DNA of 39,122 nucleotides from Burkholderiaceae bacterium (GTDB lineage: Bacteria; Pseudomonadota; Gammaproteobacteria; Burkholderiales; Burkholderiaceae_E), in assembly GCA_024637395.1 (NCBI GenBank), contig JAGXFG010000017.1:1-39122 (forward strand). Direction: 5' to 3'. The notes beneath the pieces were generated by a model. It saw only the letters and a list, made by a program, of their open reading frames with translations, had not been told where the DNA came from and ran no database searches. Made by a program: the position numbers and the translations under genes. Below are positions 27,110-35,258 of this stretch, in pieces (position 1 is the stretch's first letter; each line of letters opens with the position of its first letter).

Positions 27110-27481
27110 TCAGTCGCGCAACAGGAGCGCCACGACGCGGCGCTCCTCGACCATCAGGAAATTGTAGGTGCGGCATGCCGCAGCCGTGCTCATGGTCTCC
27201 ACGCCGATCCGGCGAGCTGCCAGGCTGGCCAGCAGGCGCGGATGGACGAAGCGGTGGCGCTCGCCCGTGCCCAGCAGCACGACCTCGGGGTCGGCGGCCA
27301 GCAGCGCCTCGAAGTGCGCCGCGTCGAGCGCGTCGAAATTGGCGATATCGACGCGTTCCACCGGGCCGGTAGGCGAGAGCACCACCGCCGTGTCGTAGCG
27401 TTCGTAGTTGATTTCGACGTAGCCGGTGCCGTACGAGGTCACCGCATTGACGCCGGGGCGGGTTTCGAGATTCATCTTCAT
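27110..27481 (-). CDS. Mth938-like domain (DUF498) protein
   Basis: 123-residue protein of the Mth938-like/DUF498 family (PF04430). The pattern is VTSYGTGYVEINYERYDTAV, then PEVVLLGTGERHRFVHPRLL, IGVETMSTAAACRTYNFLM and a closing EERRVVALLL strand. Relatives include bacterial Xcc1710-like proteins and the human mitochondrial complex I assembly factor NDUFAF3; the bacterial role is not established. Two possible starts, 27481 and 27475, are two codons apart and neither has a good ribosome site. It is divergent from alaC, with a 130-base gap holding a heat-shock-type promoter directed the other way. Confidence 0.85.
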   Translation of the reverse strand: MKMNLETRPGVNAVTSYGTGYVEINYERYDTAVVLSPTGPVERVDIANFDALDAAHFEALLAADPEVVLLGTGERHRFVHPRLLASLAARRIGVETMSTAAACRTYNFLMVEERRVVALLLRD

Positions 27482-27494
27482 AATCAGCTAACTA

Positions 27495-27523
27495 CTTGAA
27501 AATGCTACATTGTCGCCCCATGG
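27495..27523 (+). promoter_or_regulatory. Near-perfect sigma-32 (heat-shock) promoter before alaC
   Basis: CTTGAAA (27495-27501), 14 bases, then CCCCATGG (27516-27523). The RpoH consensus is CTTGAAA and CCCCATNT with 13-15 bases between, so 13 of 14 informative bases match. Transcription would start near 27530, about 80 bases before the alaC ATG. The same spacing is seen before clpB. Confidence 0.72.
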
Positions 27524-27611
27524 GCGGAACGCGGCCCGCGGAACTCACCCGGGCGAACTGGCGAGGCCTCCAATTGCGTATCGAAAGTGTCCTAAGGGGA
27601 GTATCGCACTG

Positions 27612-28820
27612 ATGGGTTCCGGGCGAGAGTTTTCTCGTATCAAACGGTTGCCGCCGTACGTCTTCAACATTACTGGTGAACTCAAGATGGCCGAACGCCG
27701 GCGCGGCGAGGACATCATTGACATGAGCATGGGTAACCCCGACGCGCCGACCCCGGCGCATATCGTGGACAAGATGGTCGAGGCCATTCGCCGCCCCGAT
27801 ACCCACGGCTATTCGGTCTCGCGCGGCATCCCGCGGCTGCGCCGGGCGATTTCCGACTGGTACCAGCGCCGCTATCAGGTCACGATCGATCCCGAGACCG
27901 AGGCGATCGTGACGATTGGCTCCAAGGAAGGGCTGGCGCACCTCATGCTCGCGACGCTCGATCGCGGCGACACGGTGCTGGTGCCCAACCCGAGCTATCC
28001 GATCCATATCTACGGTGCGGTGATCGCGGGGGCAGATATCCGCTCGGTGCGCATGACTCCGGGGGTGGATTTCTTCGATGAGCTCGAGCGGGCCATCCGC
28101 GAATCGATCCCCAAGCCCAAGATGATGATTCTCGGGTTTCCCAGCAACCCGACGGCGCGCTGCGTCGAACTGCCGTTCTTCGAGCGGGTGGTGGAACTGG
28201 CCTTGCGCCACGACATCCTGGTGGTCCACGACCTCGCGTATGCCGATATCGTCTTCGACGGCTACCAGGCTCCCTCGATCATGCAGGTGCCGCGCGCCCG
28301 CGAGGTGGCGGTGGAATTCTTCACCATGAGCAAGAGCTACAACATGGCCGGCTGGCGGGTCGGCTTCATGGTCGGCAATGCCGATCTGGTGCACGCCCTG
28401 GCCAGGCTCAAGAGCTATCATGATTACGGCCTGTTCACGCCGGTGCAGGTGGCGGCGATCGCTGCCCTGGAGGGCCCGCAGGATTGCGTCGAGCAGGTGC
28501 GCGCCAACTATCAGCTGCGCCGCGATGTGCTGGTCAACGGGTTGCGCGAGCTGGGCTGGAACGTCGAGAGTCCGAAGGCCTCGATGTATGTTTGGGCGAA
28601 GATCCCCGAGGCCTACCAGGCGCTCGGGTCGCTGGAGTTCTCGCGCAAGCTGTTGCTCGAAGCCAAGGTGGCGGTATCGCCGGGAATCGGGTTCGGCGAG
28701 TATGGCGATGATCACGTCCGGTTCGCGCTGATCGAGAACCGCCAGCGCATCCGCCAGGCGCTGCGGGGAATTCGCGAGACCTTCCGCAAGGACGGGTTGA
28801 TCGCCGCCGCGGCAGAATAG
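27612..28820 (+). CDS. alaC: Alanine aminotransferase (AlaC-type, class I/II PLP enzyme)
   Basis: PLP-dependent transaminase of 402 residues, close to AlaC/YfdZ, which makes alanine from pyruvate and glutamate. [19 protein letters not shown] at the start, [20 protein letters not shown] and [17 protein letters not shown] are typical. The Schiff-base lysine is Lys241 in [16 protein letters not shown], and [10 protein letters not shown] and FPSNPTARC line the cofactor. The ATG at 27612 has AAGGGGAG about 10 bases upstream; a TTG at 27510 would read through the promoter region and is rejected. Next to hom and thrC it could also act on aspartate-family amino acids, but the AlaC-like sequence makes alanine the best guess. 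A heat-shock-type promoter stands upstream. Confidence 0.88.
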   Translation: MGSGREFSRIKRLPPYVFNITGELKMAERRRGEDIIDMSMGNPDAPTPAHIVDKMVEAIRRPDTHGYSVSRGIPRLRRAISDWYQRRYQVTIDPETEAIVTIGSKEGLAHLMLATLDRGDTVLVPNPSYPIHIYGAVIAGADIRSVRMTPGVDFFDELERAIRESIPKPKMMILGFPSNPTARCVELPFFERVVELALRHDILVVHDLAYADIVFDGYQAPSIMQVPRAREVAVEFFTMSKSYNMAGWRVGFMVGNADLVHALARLKSYHDYGLFTPVQVAAIAALEGPQDCVEQVRANYQLRRDVLVNGLRELGWNVESPKASMYVWAKIPEAYQALGSLEFSRKLLLEAKVAVSPGIGFGEYGDDHVRFALIENRQRIRQALRGIRETFRKDGLIAAAAE

Positions 28821-28903
28821 CCGCGACAACAACCATGAGGGTTCGCGCCCCGGCGAAGTGGCCGGCGTGGTGAGCCCGAGGCAGCTTGAATACGGGGAAT
28901 GCG

Positions 28904-30244
28904 ATGGGAGTCGAGAAGTTTGGTCCGGTGCGGGTAGGTTTGCTGGGAATCGGGACGGTTGGCGGCGGCACTTTCGAAGTGCTGTGGCGCAATCGGCAGG
29001 AGATCACGCGCCGGGCTGGACGGCGCATTGAAATCACCCAGGTCGCCGACCGCGATGTCGAGCGTGCGCGCCGGATCGTCGCTGATCGGGCCCGGGTGCT
29101 GGCCGATGCCGCCGCCGTCGTTGCCGATCCCGATATCGACATCGTCGTCGAACTGATCGGCGGCACGGGCATTGCACTGCAGCTGGTCCTGGCCGCGATC
29201 GCGGCCGGCAAGCATGTCGTCACGGCCAACAAGGCGCTGCTCGCGATGCACGGCAACGAGATCTTCGCGGCCGCGTCGCGCCAGGGAGTGATGGTGGCGT
29301 TCGAGGCGGCGGTGGCCGGCGGCATCCCGATCATCAAGGCGCTGCGCGAGGGGCTGAGCGCCAATCGCATCGAGTCGATCGTCGGAATCATCAACGGCAC
29401 GACCAACTTCATTCTCTCGGAAATGCGCGACAAGGGGCTGGCGTTCGATGTGGTGCTGGCCGAGGCCCAGCGCCTGGGCTACGCCGAGGCCGATCCGACC
29501 TTCGATATCGAGGGCGTCGATGCGGCCCACAAGGCCACCATCCTGGCTGCGCTGGCGTTCGGAATCCCGGTGCAGTTCGACAAGTGCTACGTCGAAGGCA
29601 TAGCGGCGCTCGAGTCGACCGACCTCAAGTTTGCCGAGCAGCTCGGCTATCGCATCAAGCTGCTGGCCATCACGCGGCGCCGCGACCACGGCAAGGGGGC
29701 GCACGGCGTCGAACTGCGCGTGCACCCGACGCTGATCCCGGCGCGCCGGCTGCTCGCCAATGTCGAAGGCCCGATGAACGCCGTCTGGGTCAAGGGCGAT
29801 GCGGTTGGCGAGACCATGTATTACGGCAAGGGCGCAGGCGCCGAGCCTACCGCGAGCGCGGTCGTGGCCGACCTGGTCGACGTGGCCCGGGTGCTGACCG
29901 CCGACCCCGAGAACCGAGTGCCGCACCTCGCCTTCCAGGCCGAATCGATCTCCGATCTGCCGATCCTGCCGATGGATGAGGTCGTAACCGCCTATTACCT
30001 GCGGCTGCGGGTTGCCGATGAGCCCGGGGTGCTGGCCGATCTCGCCCGAATCCTTGCCGATTGCGGGATTTCGATCGACGCGCTGCTGCAGCGCGAGCCG
30101 GCCGAGGGCGAAGACCAGACCGACATCGTGCTGCTCACCCATGTGACGCTCGAGCGGCATATCAACCAGGCGATCGTGCGCGTCGAGGCGCTCCCGACAG
30201 TGCTCTCGAAGGTGGTGCGTATCCGCCTCGAGGAACTGGCATGA
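28904..30244 (+). CDS. hom: Homoserine dehydrogenase
   Basis: Reduces aspartate semialdehyde to homoserine with NAD(P)H, the branch step to threonine and methionine. It has 446 residues. VGLLGIGTVGGG with glycines 15, 17 and 20 is the nucleotide-binding loop; VVTANKALLA and AAVAGGIPIIKAL are catalytic-domain signatures, and GIINGTTNFILSEM with YAEADPTFDIEGVDAAHK binds substrate. A C-terminal ACT domain (about 365-446, AYYLRLRVADEPGVLADLA) suggests feedback control, usually by threonine. There is no aspartokinase fusion. The ATG at 28904 follows GGGGAA; an upstream TTG at 28886 is less likely. The stop overlaps thrC (ATGA). Confidence 0.96.
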   Translation: MGVEKFGPVRVGLLGIGTVGGGTFEVLWRNRQEITRRAGRRIEITQVADRDVERARRIVADRARVLADAAAVVADPDIDIVVELIGGTGIALQLVLAAIAAGKHVVTANKALLAMHGNEIFAAASRQGVMVAFEAAVAGGIPIIKALREGLSANRIESIVGIINGTTNFILSEMRDKGLAFDVVLAEAQRLGYAEADPTFDIEGVDAAHKATILAALAFGIPVQFDKCYVEGIAALESTDLKFAEQLGYRIKLLAITRRRDHGKGAHGVELRVHPTLIPARRLLANVEGPMNAVWVKGDAVGETMYYGKGAGAEPTASAVVADLVDVARVLTADPENRVPHLAFQAESISDLPILPMDEVVTAYYLRLRVADEPGVLADLARILADCGISIDALLQREPAEGEDQTDIVLLTHVTLERHINQAIVRVEALPTVLSKVVRIRLEELA

Positions 30245-31671
30245 ACTCGAACTATATTTCCACCCGCGGCGCGATGGAGCCGGCCGGCTTCAGCGAGATT
30301 CTGCTCGGCGGCCTGGCCCCCGATGGTGGCCTGGTGGTGCCGCGCGACTATCCGCAAATCGATCCGGCCACGCTCGCTCTGTGGCGCTCGCTCGACTATC
30401 GCGGACTGGCGTTCGAGGTGCTGAGCCGGTACGCGACCGACATCGATCCCGCCCAGCTGCGGGCGCTGATCGATCGCACCTACACGGCGGCGGTCTTCGG
30501 CTCGGAAGAGATCACCCCGGTGATCGAACTCGAGCCCGGCCTGCACCTGCTGCGCCTGTCCAATGGCCCGACGCTCGCCTTCAAGGATGTGGCGATGCAG
30601 TTGCTCGGCAATCTGTTCGAATACGTGCTGGCACGCGAAGGACGCGAACTCAATGTCCTGGGGGCGACTTCGGGCGACACCGGCAGCGCGGCCGAGTACG
30701 CCTTGCGCGGCAAGCGCAACGTGCGGGTGTTCATGCTCTCGCCCGACGCTCGCATGAGCCGGTTCCAGCGCGCCCAGATGTACTCGCTGCACGATCCGAA
30801 CATCTTCAACATCGCGATCGCCGGCGTTTTCGACGATTGCCAGGATCTCGTCAAGGCGGTGTCGGGAGACCTCGCGTTCAAGACCCGCTATTCAATCGGG
30901 ACGGTCAACTCGATCAATTGGGCGCGGATCGCGGCACAGGTGGTCTACTACTTCAAGGCCTATTTCGCGGTCACCGCGGACAACACCGAACAGGTTTCGT
31001 TCAGCGTCCCGTCAGGCAATTTTGGCGACGTGCTGGCCGGTCACATCGCGCGCATGATGGGCCTGCCGATTGCCAGGCTGGTGGTGGCCACCAACGAGAA
31101 CGACGTGCTCGACGAGTTCTTTCGCACCGGCAGTTACCGGGTGCGCGCTTCGAGCGAAACCTTCGAGACCAGCAGCCCGTCGATGGACATCAGCAAGGCG
31201 TCGAACTTCGAGCGTTTCGTTTTCGACCTGCTCGAGCGCGATCCCGACCGGCTGGCGTCGCTCTGGTTGCTGCTCGAGCGCGAGGGCTCGTTCGATCTCG
31301 CTGGTAGCGCCGAGTTTGCGGCGCTCGCGGGCTTTGGCATAGTCTCCGGAACCAGCCGGCATGCCGATCGCCTCGCGACCATCCGCAACACCCGCGCGCG
31401 CTACGGGATCGTGGTCGACACCCACACCGCCGACGGCTTGCACGTCGCCCAGCAATACCGCGAACCTGGCGTGCCGATGGTCTGCCTGGAAACCGCGCAA
31501 CCGGTGAAATTCGCCGCGGCAATTCGCGAAGCGCTGGGCGTGGAACCGCCGCGACCCGAGGCAGTCGCCGGGATGGAGGAGCGTGCCCAGCTGTTCACCC
31601 GCATGCCGGCCGACATTCGCCTGCTCAAGCGTTTCTTGGCCGAGCGCTGCGCGGCGCGCTCTGAGGCCTGA
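30241..31671 (+). CDS. thrC: Threonine synthase
   Basis: PLP enzyme that converts O-phosphohomoserine to threonine, last step of the pathway. It has 476 residues, as expected for the longer class (E. coli-like). MNSNYISTRGA at the start, LSNGPTLAFKDVAMQLLGN with PLP lysine Lys115, GATSGDTGSAAEYAL for phosphate binding and SGNFGDVLAGHIARMMGLP identify it. The ATG at 30241 overlaps the hom stop; the open frame upstream lies inside hom. No homoserine kinase gene is nearby, so thrB must be elsewhere. It ends eight bases from the stop of a convergent acyltransferase gene. Confidence 0.96.
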   Translation: MNSNYISTRGAMEPAGFSEILLGGLAPDGGLVVPRDYPQIDPATLALWRSLDYRGLAFEVLSRYATDIDPAQLRALIDRTYTAAVFGSEEITPVIELEPGLHLLRLSNGPTLAFKDVAMQLLGNLFEYVLAREGRELNVLGATSGDTGSAAEYALRGKRNVRVFMLSPDARMSRFQRAQMYSLHDPNIFNIAIAGVFDDCQDLVKAVSGDLAFKTRYSIGTVNSINWARIAAQVVYYFKAYFAVTADNTEQVSFSVPSGNFGDVLAGHIARMMGLPIARLVVATNENDVLDEFFRTGSYRVRASSETFETSSPSMDISKASNFERFVFDLLERDPDRLASLWLLLEREGSFDLAGSAEFAALAGFGIVSGTSRHADRLATIRNTRARYGIVVDTHTADGLHVAQQYREPGVPMVCLETAQPVKFAAAIREALGVEPPRPEAVAGMEERAQLFTRMPADIRLLKRFLAERCAARSEA

Positions 31672-31707
31672 TCCCGCCCCTAGTCCCGCCCCTTGTCCCG
31701 CCGCTCG
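31672..31707. repeat. Three tandem 12-base repeats at the thrC/acyltransferase junction
   Basis: Units TCCCGCCCCTAG, TCCCGCCCCTTG and TCCCGCCGCTCG follow each other directly. They span the gap between the two convergent stops and the last codons of the acyltransferase, whose TAG stop lies in the first unit where the second unit has a lysine codon. Confidence 0.75.
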
Positions 31708-32276
31708 ATGAGCCTGACCGGACTGGCGTTGCCTGGCTTGAGGCTGCGAAACGGCGCGTAGTAGCGCGCGATTTCGGTCATGTTTTCGGCCGGCGTGGAA
31801 TTGGCGCCGAGATGGATGAAGCGCTTGAGGAGGATCTGTTTCCCGGCGTAGTCGATGACCCCCAGTCCAATGGGTGCGTCGAGTTCGCGCGCGAGATGAT
31901 AGAAGCCGCTGCGCCAGCCCGGGGTCAGCCGGCGCGTGCCTTCGGGCGCGATCGCCACCCAGCACGATGGTTCCGAGCGAATCAGGTCGGCCAGCGCGCG
32001 GATTGCGCCCTGAGGGCTGCGCCGATCAATTGGCATGCCGCCCCAGGCCCTCATTATCGAGCCGAACGGCCAGCGAAACAGGGTGTGCTTGCCGACGAAC
32101 TTGACGTCGAGCTCGATCGACCAGATCGCGAGCAGGGCGAACATGAAGTCCCAGTTCGAGGTGTGCGGATAGGCGACCACCACTCCGCGTGGTGCCGGCC
32201 AGCCATTGAACTCGATTTTCCAGCCCAGTACGCGGAGCATGGCGGCGGCTATGCGGCGTCGGACGGGGTGGGACAT
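31680..32276 (-). CDS. 1-acyl-sn-glycerol-3-phosphate acyltransferase-like protein
   Basis: 198-residue PlsC-type acyltransferase that probably transfers an acyl group to a lysophospholipid or similar acceptor at the membrane. The HX4D motif is PHTSNWD (His38, Asp43), the second motif is EGTR at 112-115 (IAPEGTRRL), and MPIDRRSPQGA is the block between them. It is shorter than PlsC of E. coli (245) but typical for this small subfamily. Its C-terminus (ERRDKGRD) is encoded in a 12-base tandem repeat. It is convergent with thrC and divergent from mobB. Confidence 0.88.
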   Translation of the reverse strand: MSHPVRRRIAAAMLRVLGWKIEFNGWPAPRGVVVAYPHTSNWDFMFALLAIWSIELDVKFVGKHTLFRWPFGSIMRAWGGMPIDRRSPQGAIRALADLIRSEPSCWVAIAPEGTRRLTPGWRSGFYHLARELDAPIGLGVIDYAGKQILLKRFIHLGANSTPAENMTEIARYYAPFRSLKPGNASPVRLIERRDKGRD

Positions 32277-32348
32277 CGGCGCGCTCCGAGTGGGTTGACC
32301 TGCGTGGGCAGTATGCCATTAGTGCCGGCGATGTTGGGGTGCGTCGGC

Positions 32349-32354
32349 TAGAAT
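32349..32354 (+). promoter_or_regulatory. Candidate -10 element (TAGAAT) before mobB
   Basis: TAGAAT matches five of six bases of the -10 consensus, and transcription would begin near 32361, only 5-17 bases before the possible mobB starts. No convincing -35 hexamer is found at the right distance. No molybdenum-cofactor riboswitch-like fold was recognised in the 100-base gap. Confidence 0.3.
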
Positions 32355-32377
32355 CGATCATTCGGATGGGACGGGGC

Positions 32378-32896
32378 ATGCACGTATTCGGATTCGCCGG
32401 GTTTTCGGGTTCTGGCAAGACGACGCTGATCGAACAACTGATTCCGCGTCTGATCACGCGTGGACTGCGGGTGGCGCTGATCAAGCACGCCCACCACGAG
32501 TTCGATGTCGACACCCCCGGCAAGGACTCATACCGCCACCGCGAGGCCGGCGCCGGCGAAGTGCTGATTACGTCGGATCAGCGCTGGGTGCTGATGCACG
32601 AACTGCGCGGCGACGCCGAGCCCGGTCTTGAAGAGCAGGTGGGATACCTTTCGCCCTGCGACCTGGTGCTGGTGGAGGGTTACAAGCACGCCGCGATCCC
32701 CAAGATCGAGGTGCACCGGCGCCTGGCCGGGAAGCCGCTGCTCTACCCCGAGGATTCATTCATCGTTGCGCTGGCGAGCGACGAGGAGATCGATACCGGT
32801 TTGCCGCTATTGAATCTCAATGATCCGGACGCGATCGCCGGCTTTATCGTCGACTATCTGGAGCGAATCGATGAAACCATCACTGCTGCCGCTTGA
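32378..32896 (+). CDS. mobB: Molybdopterin-guanine dinucleotide biosynthesis protein B
   Basis: GTP-binding accessory protein that helps MobA attach GMP to molybdenum cofactor. It has 172 residues from the ATG at 32378 (E. coli 175). The N-terminus MHVFGFAGFSGSGKTTLIEQ carries the P-loop with Lys14. LIKHAHHEFDVDTPGKDSYRH is the highly conserved MobB block, and CDLVLVEGYKHAAIPKIEVHR is the Walker B region. Two further ATGs in frame (32339 region and 32366) make the exact start uncertain. It overlaps moeA by 26 bases. mobA is not in this window. Confidence 0.93.
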   Translation: MHVFGFAGFSGSGKTTLIEQLIPRLITRGLRVALIKHAHHEFDVDTPGKDSYRHREAGAGEVLITSDQRWVLMHELRGDAEPGLEEQVGYLSPCDLVLVEGYKHAAIPKIEVHRRLAGKPLLYPEDSFIVALASDEEIDTGLPLLNLNDPDAIAGFIVDYLERIDETITAAA

Positions 32897-34088
32897 CGAC
32901 GCGGTGGCGGCGCTGCTGCAGCGGGCGCAGCCGATTGCCGACGTCGAGACCGTAGCCACTGCCGATGCGCTCGATCGCTTTCTGGCCGCGGATCTGCTTT
33001 CCACCCTCGACGTTCCGCCGCTCGACAACGCCGAGATGGACGGCTATGCCGTGCGGGCCGCGGACCTCGGTCCCGGGGTCGCGCTGCCGGTAGCGCAGCG
33101 CGTCGCCGCTGGTCATCCCGGCGAGCAGTTGCAGCCCGGAACCTGCGCCCGGATCTTCACCGGCGCGCCGATTCCGGCTGGCGCCGACTCGGTCGTAATG
33201 CAGGAACAGGCGCGGGCTGGCGCCGAGGGCGTGGTTTTCGAGCACTTCCCGCAGCCCGGCGAATGGGTGCGGCGCCGCGGCGAAGACATCCGCGCCGGCG
33301 CCGCGATCCTGTTGGCTGGAACGCGCCTGGGGCCACAGCACTGCGGCCTGGCGGCAGCGGTCGGTCTGGCTACCGTGCCGGTCGTGCGCAAGCCACGGGT
33401 GGCGTGCTTCTTTACCGGCGACGAGCTGGTGATGCCTGGCGAGGCGCTGGGCCCGGGCAAGATCTACAACAGCAACCGCTTCGTGCTCGTCGACCTCCTG
33501 CGCCGGCTGGGCTGCGAGGTGACCGACCTGGGCAACGTGGCCGACTCCCTGTCCGGGACCCGGGCAGCGCTGCGCGCGGCCGCCGCCGACCACGACCTGG
33601 TCATCACGTCGGGTGGCGTGTCGGTGGGCGAGGAGGACCATGTGCGTGCGGCGGTGGCGGCCGAGGGCGAGATCGATCTCTGGCGGGTCGCGATCAAGCC
33701 CGGCAAACCGCTGGCCTGCGGCCGGGTGCGCCGCGCCGATGGCAATTGGGCGCAGTTCATCGGTCTGCCGGGCAACCCGGTATCGAGTTTCGTGACCTTC
33801 GCGCTGTTCGTCCGGCCCTTCCTGTTGCGCCTGGCGGGGGCCACCGCGGTGGCTCCGAAAGCAATCTCGCTGCGGGCCGATTTCGACTGGCCGGCGCCGG
33901 GAACCAGGCGAGAATTCCTGCGTGCCAGAATCAATCCCGCTGGCGGGCTCGACCTGTTCGATCATCAGGGTTCCGGTGTGCTCACCTCCCTGGTCTGGGC
34001 CGACGGCCTGGTCGACAATCCGCCGGGGCAGGCCATTGCTTGTGGCGCCGCGGTCCGCTTCCTGCCATTTTCCGAGTTGACGCATTGA
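32871..34088 (+). CDS. moeA: Molybdopterin molybdenumtransferase MoeA
   Basis: Inserts molybdate into adenylylated molybdopterin. It has 405 residues, as E. coli MoeA (411). PLDNAEMDGYAVRA (Asp57-Gly58-Tyr59) is the catalytic entry motif. IFTGAPIPAGADSVVMQE follows, then TSGGVSVGEEDH near 246-257 and GLPGNPVSSFVTF near 298-310. GGAG stands 7-8 bases before the ATG at 32871, inside the end of mobB. A longer frame to 32820 is open but lies within mobB. moaD follows with one base between. Confidence 0.96.
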   Translation: MKPSLLPLDDAVAALLQRAQPIADVETVATADALDRFLAADLLSTLDVPPLDNAEMDGYAVRAADLGPGVALPVAQRVAAGHPGEQLQPGTCARIFTGAPIPAGADSVVMQEQARAGAEGVVFEHFPQPGEWVRRRGEDIRAGAAILLAGTRLGPQHCGLAAAVGLATVPVVRKPRVACFFTGDELVMPGEALGPGKIYNSNRFVLVDLLRRLGCEVTDLGNVADSLSGTRAALRAAAADHDLVITSGGVSVGEEDHVRAAVAAEGEIDLWRVAIKPGKPLACGRVRRADGNWAQFIGLPGNPVSSFVTFALFVRPFLLRLAGATAVAPKAISLRADFDWPAPGTRREFLRARINPAGGLDLFDHQGSGVLTSLVWADGLVDNPPGQAIACGAAVRFLPFSELTH

Positions 34089-34089
34089 G

Positions 34090-34347
34090 ATGATGATCAA
34101 TCTGCTCTATTTCGCCGGACTGCGCGAAGCGCTGGGCACGAGCGGCGAGACGCTCGAGTTGCCGGAGACGGTGACGACCATCGCCGGGCTGCGCGCGCAC
34201 TTGTGCGCGCGCGGCGGGACCTGGGCCCAGGCGCTTGGCGCCGGACGCGCTATCAGGGTGGCGCTCGACCATGTGATTGCCGAGCCCGGGAGCCCGATCC
34301 ACGAGGGCGCCGAAGTGACGTTCTTCCCGCCGGTGACCGGCGGGTGA
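34090..34347 (+). CDS. moaD: Molybdopterin synthase sulfur carrier subunit MoaD
   Basis: Ubiquitin-fold small subunit of molybdopterin synthase; its C-terminal glycine is thiocarboxylated and donates sulfur to precursor Z. It has 85 residues. INLLYFAGLREALG opens the first strand, and EVTFFPPVTGG ends in the required Gly-Gly. The start is the first of two adjacent ATGs. A perfect 10-base inverted repeat lies in its middle (34191-34212). Its stop is followed 20 bases later by the moaE ATG. Confidence 0.94.
   Translation: MMINLLYFAGLREALGTSGETLELPETVTTIAGLRAHLCARGGTWAQALGAGRAIRVALDHVIAEPGSPIHEGAEVTFFPPVTGG
34191..34212. repeat. Perfect inverted repeat inside moaD
   Basis: GCGCGCGCAC, TT, GTGCGCGCGC. 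Ten bases pair perfectly around a two-base centre, within codons for LRAHLCARGG. It could form a stable RNA hairpin or be a by-product of GC-rich codon choice. Confidence 0.6.
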
Positions 34348-34367
34348 GCGGCGCGGCCAGTCTTCCC

Positions 34368-34814
34368 ATGAGCGTGAGCGTCCAGCGCGAGGATTTCGAC
34401 GTCGGCAGCGAACTGGCCGCGTTGCGCGCGCGCAATCCCCAGGTCGGCGCCGTCGCCGCGTTCGTCGGCACGGTGCGCGACCTCAATGACGGCCAGCTGG
34501 TCGCGCGGATGACGCTCGAGCACTACCCGGGCATGACCGAGAAGGCGATCGCCGAGATCTGCCGCGAGGCCGGCGAGCGCTGGAGCCTGTGCGACACCGT
34601 GGTGATCCATCGCCACGGCGAGCTCGCGCCCGGCGACCAGATTGTGCTGGTCGCGGTCAGCAGTGCCCACCGCAGCGCCGCCTTTGCCGCCTGCGAATTC
34701 ATCATGGATTACCTCAAGACCCGCGCGCCCCTGTGGAAGAAGGAGACCGGCCCTCAGGGCGAGCGCTGGGTCGAAGCCCGCGAGTCGGACGACCAGGCGG
34801 CGGCGAGATGGTAG
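34368..34814 (+). CDS. moaE: Molybdopterin synthase catalytic subunit MoaE
   Basis: Large subunit of molybdopterin synthase, which with MoaD makes the dithiolene of molybdopterin. It has 148 residues from the ATG at 34368 (E. coli 150). VSVQREDFDVGSEL at the start, VAAFVGTVRDLNDG, MTLEHYPGMTEKAI, HRHGELAPGD and the catalytic stretch MDYLKTRAPLWKKE with the essential lysines are all present, then WVEARESDDQAAARW. A GTG at 34344 that overlaps the moaD stop (GTGA) is a real alternative, adding eight residues; neither start has a clear ribosome site. Confidence 0.95.
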   Translation: MSVSVQREDFDVGSELAALRARNPQVGAVAAFVGTVRDLNDGQLVARMTLEHYPGMTEKAIAEICREAGERWSLCDTVVIHRHGELAPGDQIVLVAVSSAHRSAAFAACEFIMDYLKTRAPLWKKETGPQGERWVEARESDDQAAARW

Positions 34815-34836
34815 CGGCGCGGCCAGGAGCAGGCCG

Positions 34837-35241
34837 GTGAACGCGGTCTCGGTCCCCCACGGGTTGGGCGGTTATCTCGCGGTCGCTCTCGGCGCTGCGC
34901 TGGGGGCGTGGTTGCGGATGCTGCTGGGCGCCTGGCTCAACCCGCTGCATCCTTACTTCGCGTTCGGGACCTGGGCGGCGAACCTGCTCGGTGGTCTGCT
35001 GGTCGGGATGGTGGTCGCGGCTTTCGCCCGCCACCCCGAGTTCGACGCCGCCTGGCGCCTGTTCCTGCTCACCGGTTTCCTCGGTGCCCTGACGACTTTC
35101 TCGACCTTCTCATCGGAATCGCTGGCACTGCTCCAGCACGGGCGCATCGCCTGGGCGATGGTTCACTCCGGCGCCCATCTGCTGGGCTCGCTGGTGATGG
35201 CTGCGCTGGGTTTTCACCTGCTCAGCCAGCCGCTCGCCTGA
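34837..35241 (+). CDS. crcB: Fluoride channel CrcB/Fluc
   Basis: Small four-helix membrane protein that forms a dimeric fluoride channel and protects against fluoride. It has 134 residues. GAALGAWLRMLLGAWLN, FGTWAANLLGGLLVGMV with the pore asparagine, and GFLGALTTFSTFSSESL with the Thr/Phe track are the family marks. The GTG at 34837 was chosen for AGGAG seven bases upstream; the frame extends further inside moaE without meaning. It starts 22 bases after moaE and so is probably cotranscribed. No fluoride riboswitch was recognised here. Confidence 0.93.
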   Translation: MNAVSVPHGLGGYLAVALGAALGAWLRMLLGAWLNPLHPYFAFGTWAANLLGGLLVGMVVAAFARHPEFDAAWRLFLLTGFLGALTTFSTFSSESLALLQHGRIAWAMVHSGAHLLGSLVMAALGFHLLSQPLA

Positions 35242-35258
35242 GCGCTGCCGGGAACCGC

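Noticed and set aside
30061-30240. Upstream extension of thrC
   Set aside because: Lies inside hom in another frame. The ATG at 30241 overlapping the hom stop gives the canonical threonine synthase N-terminus.
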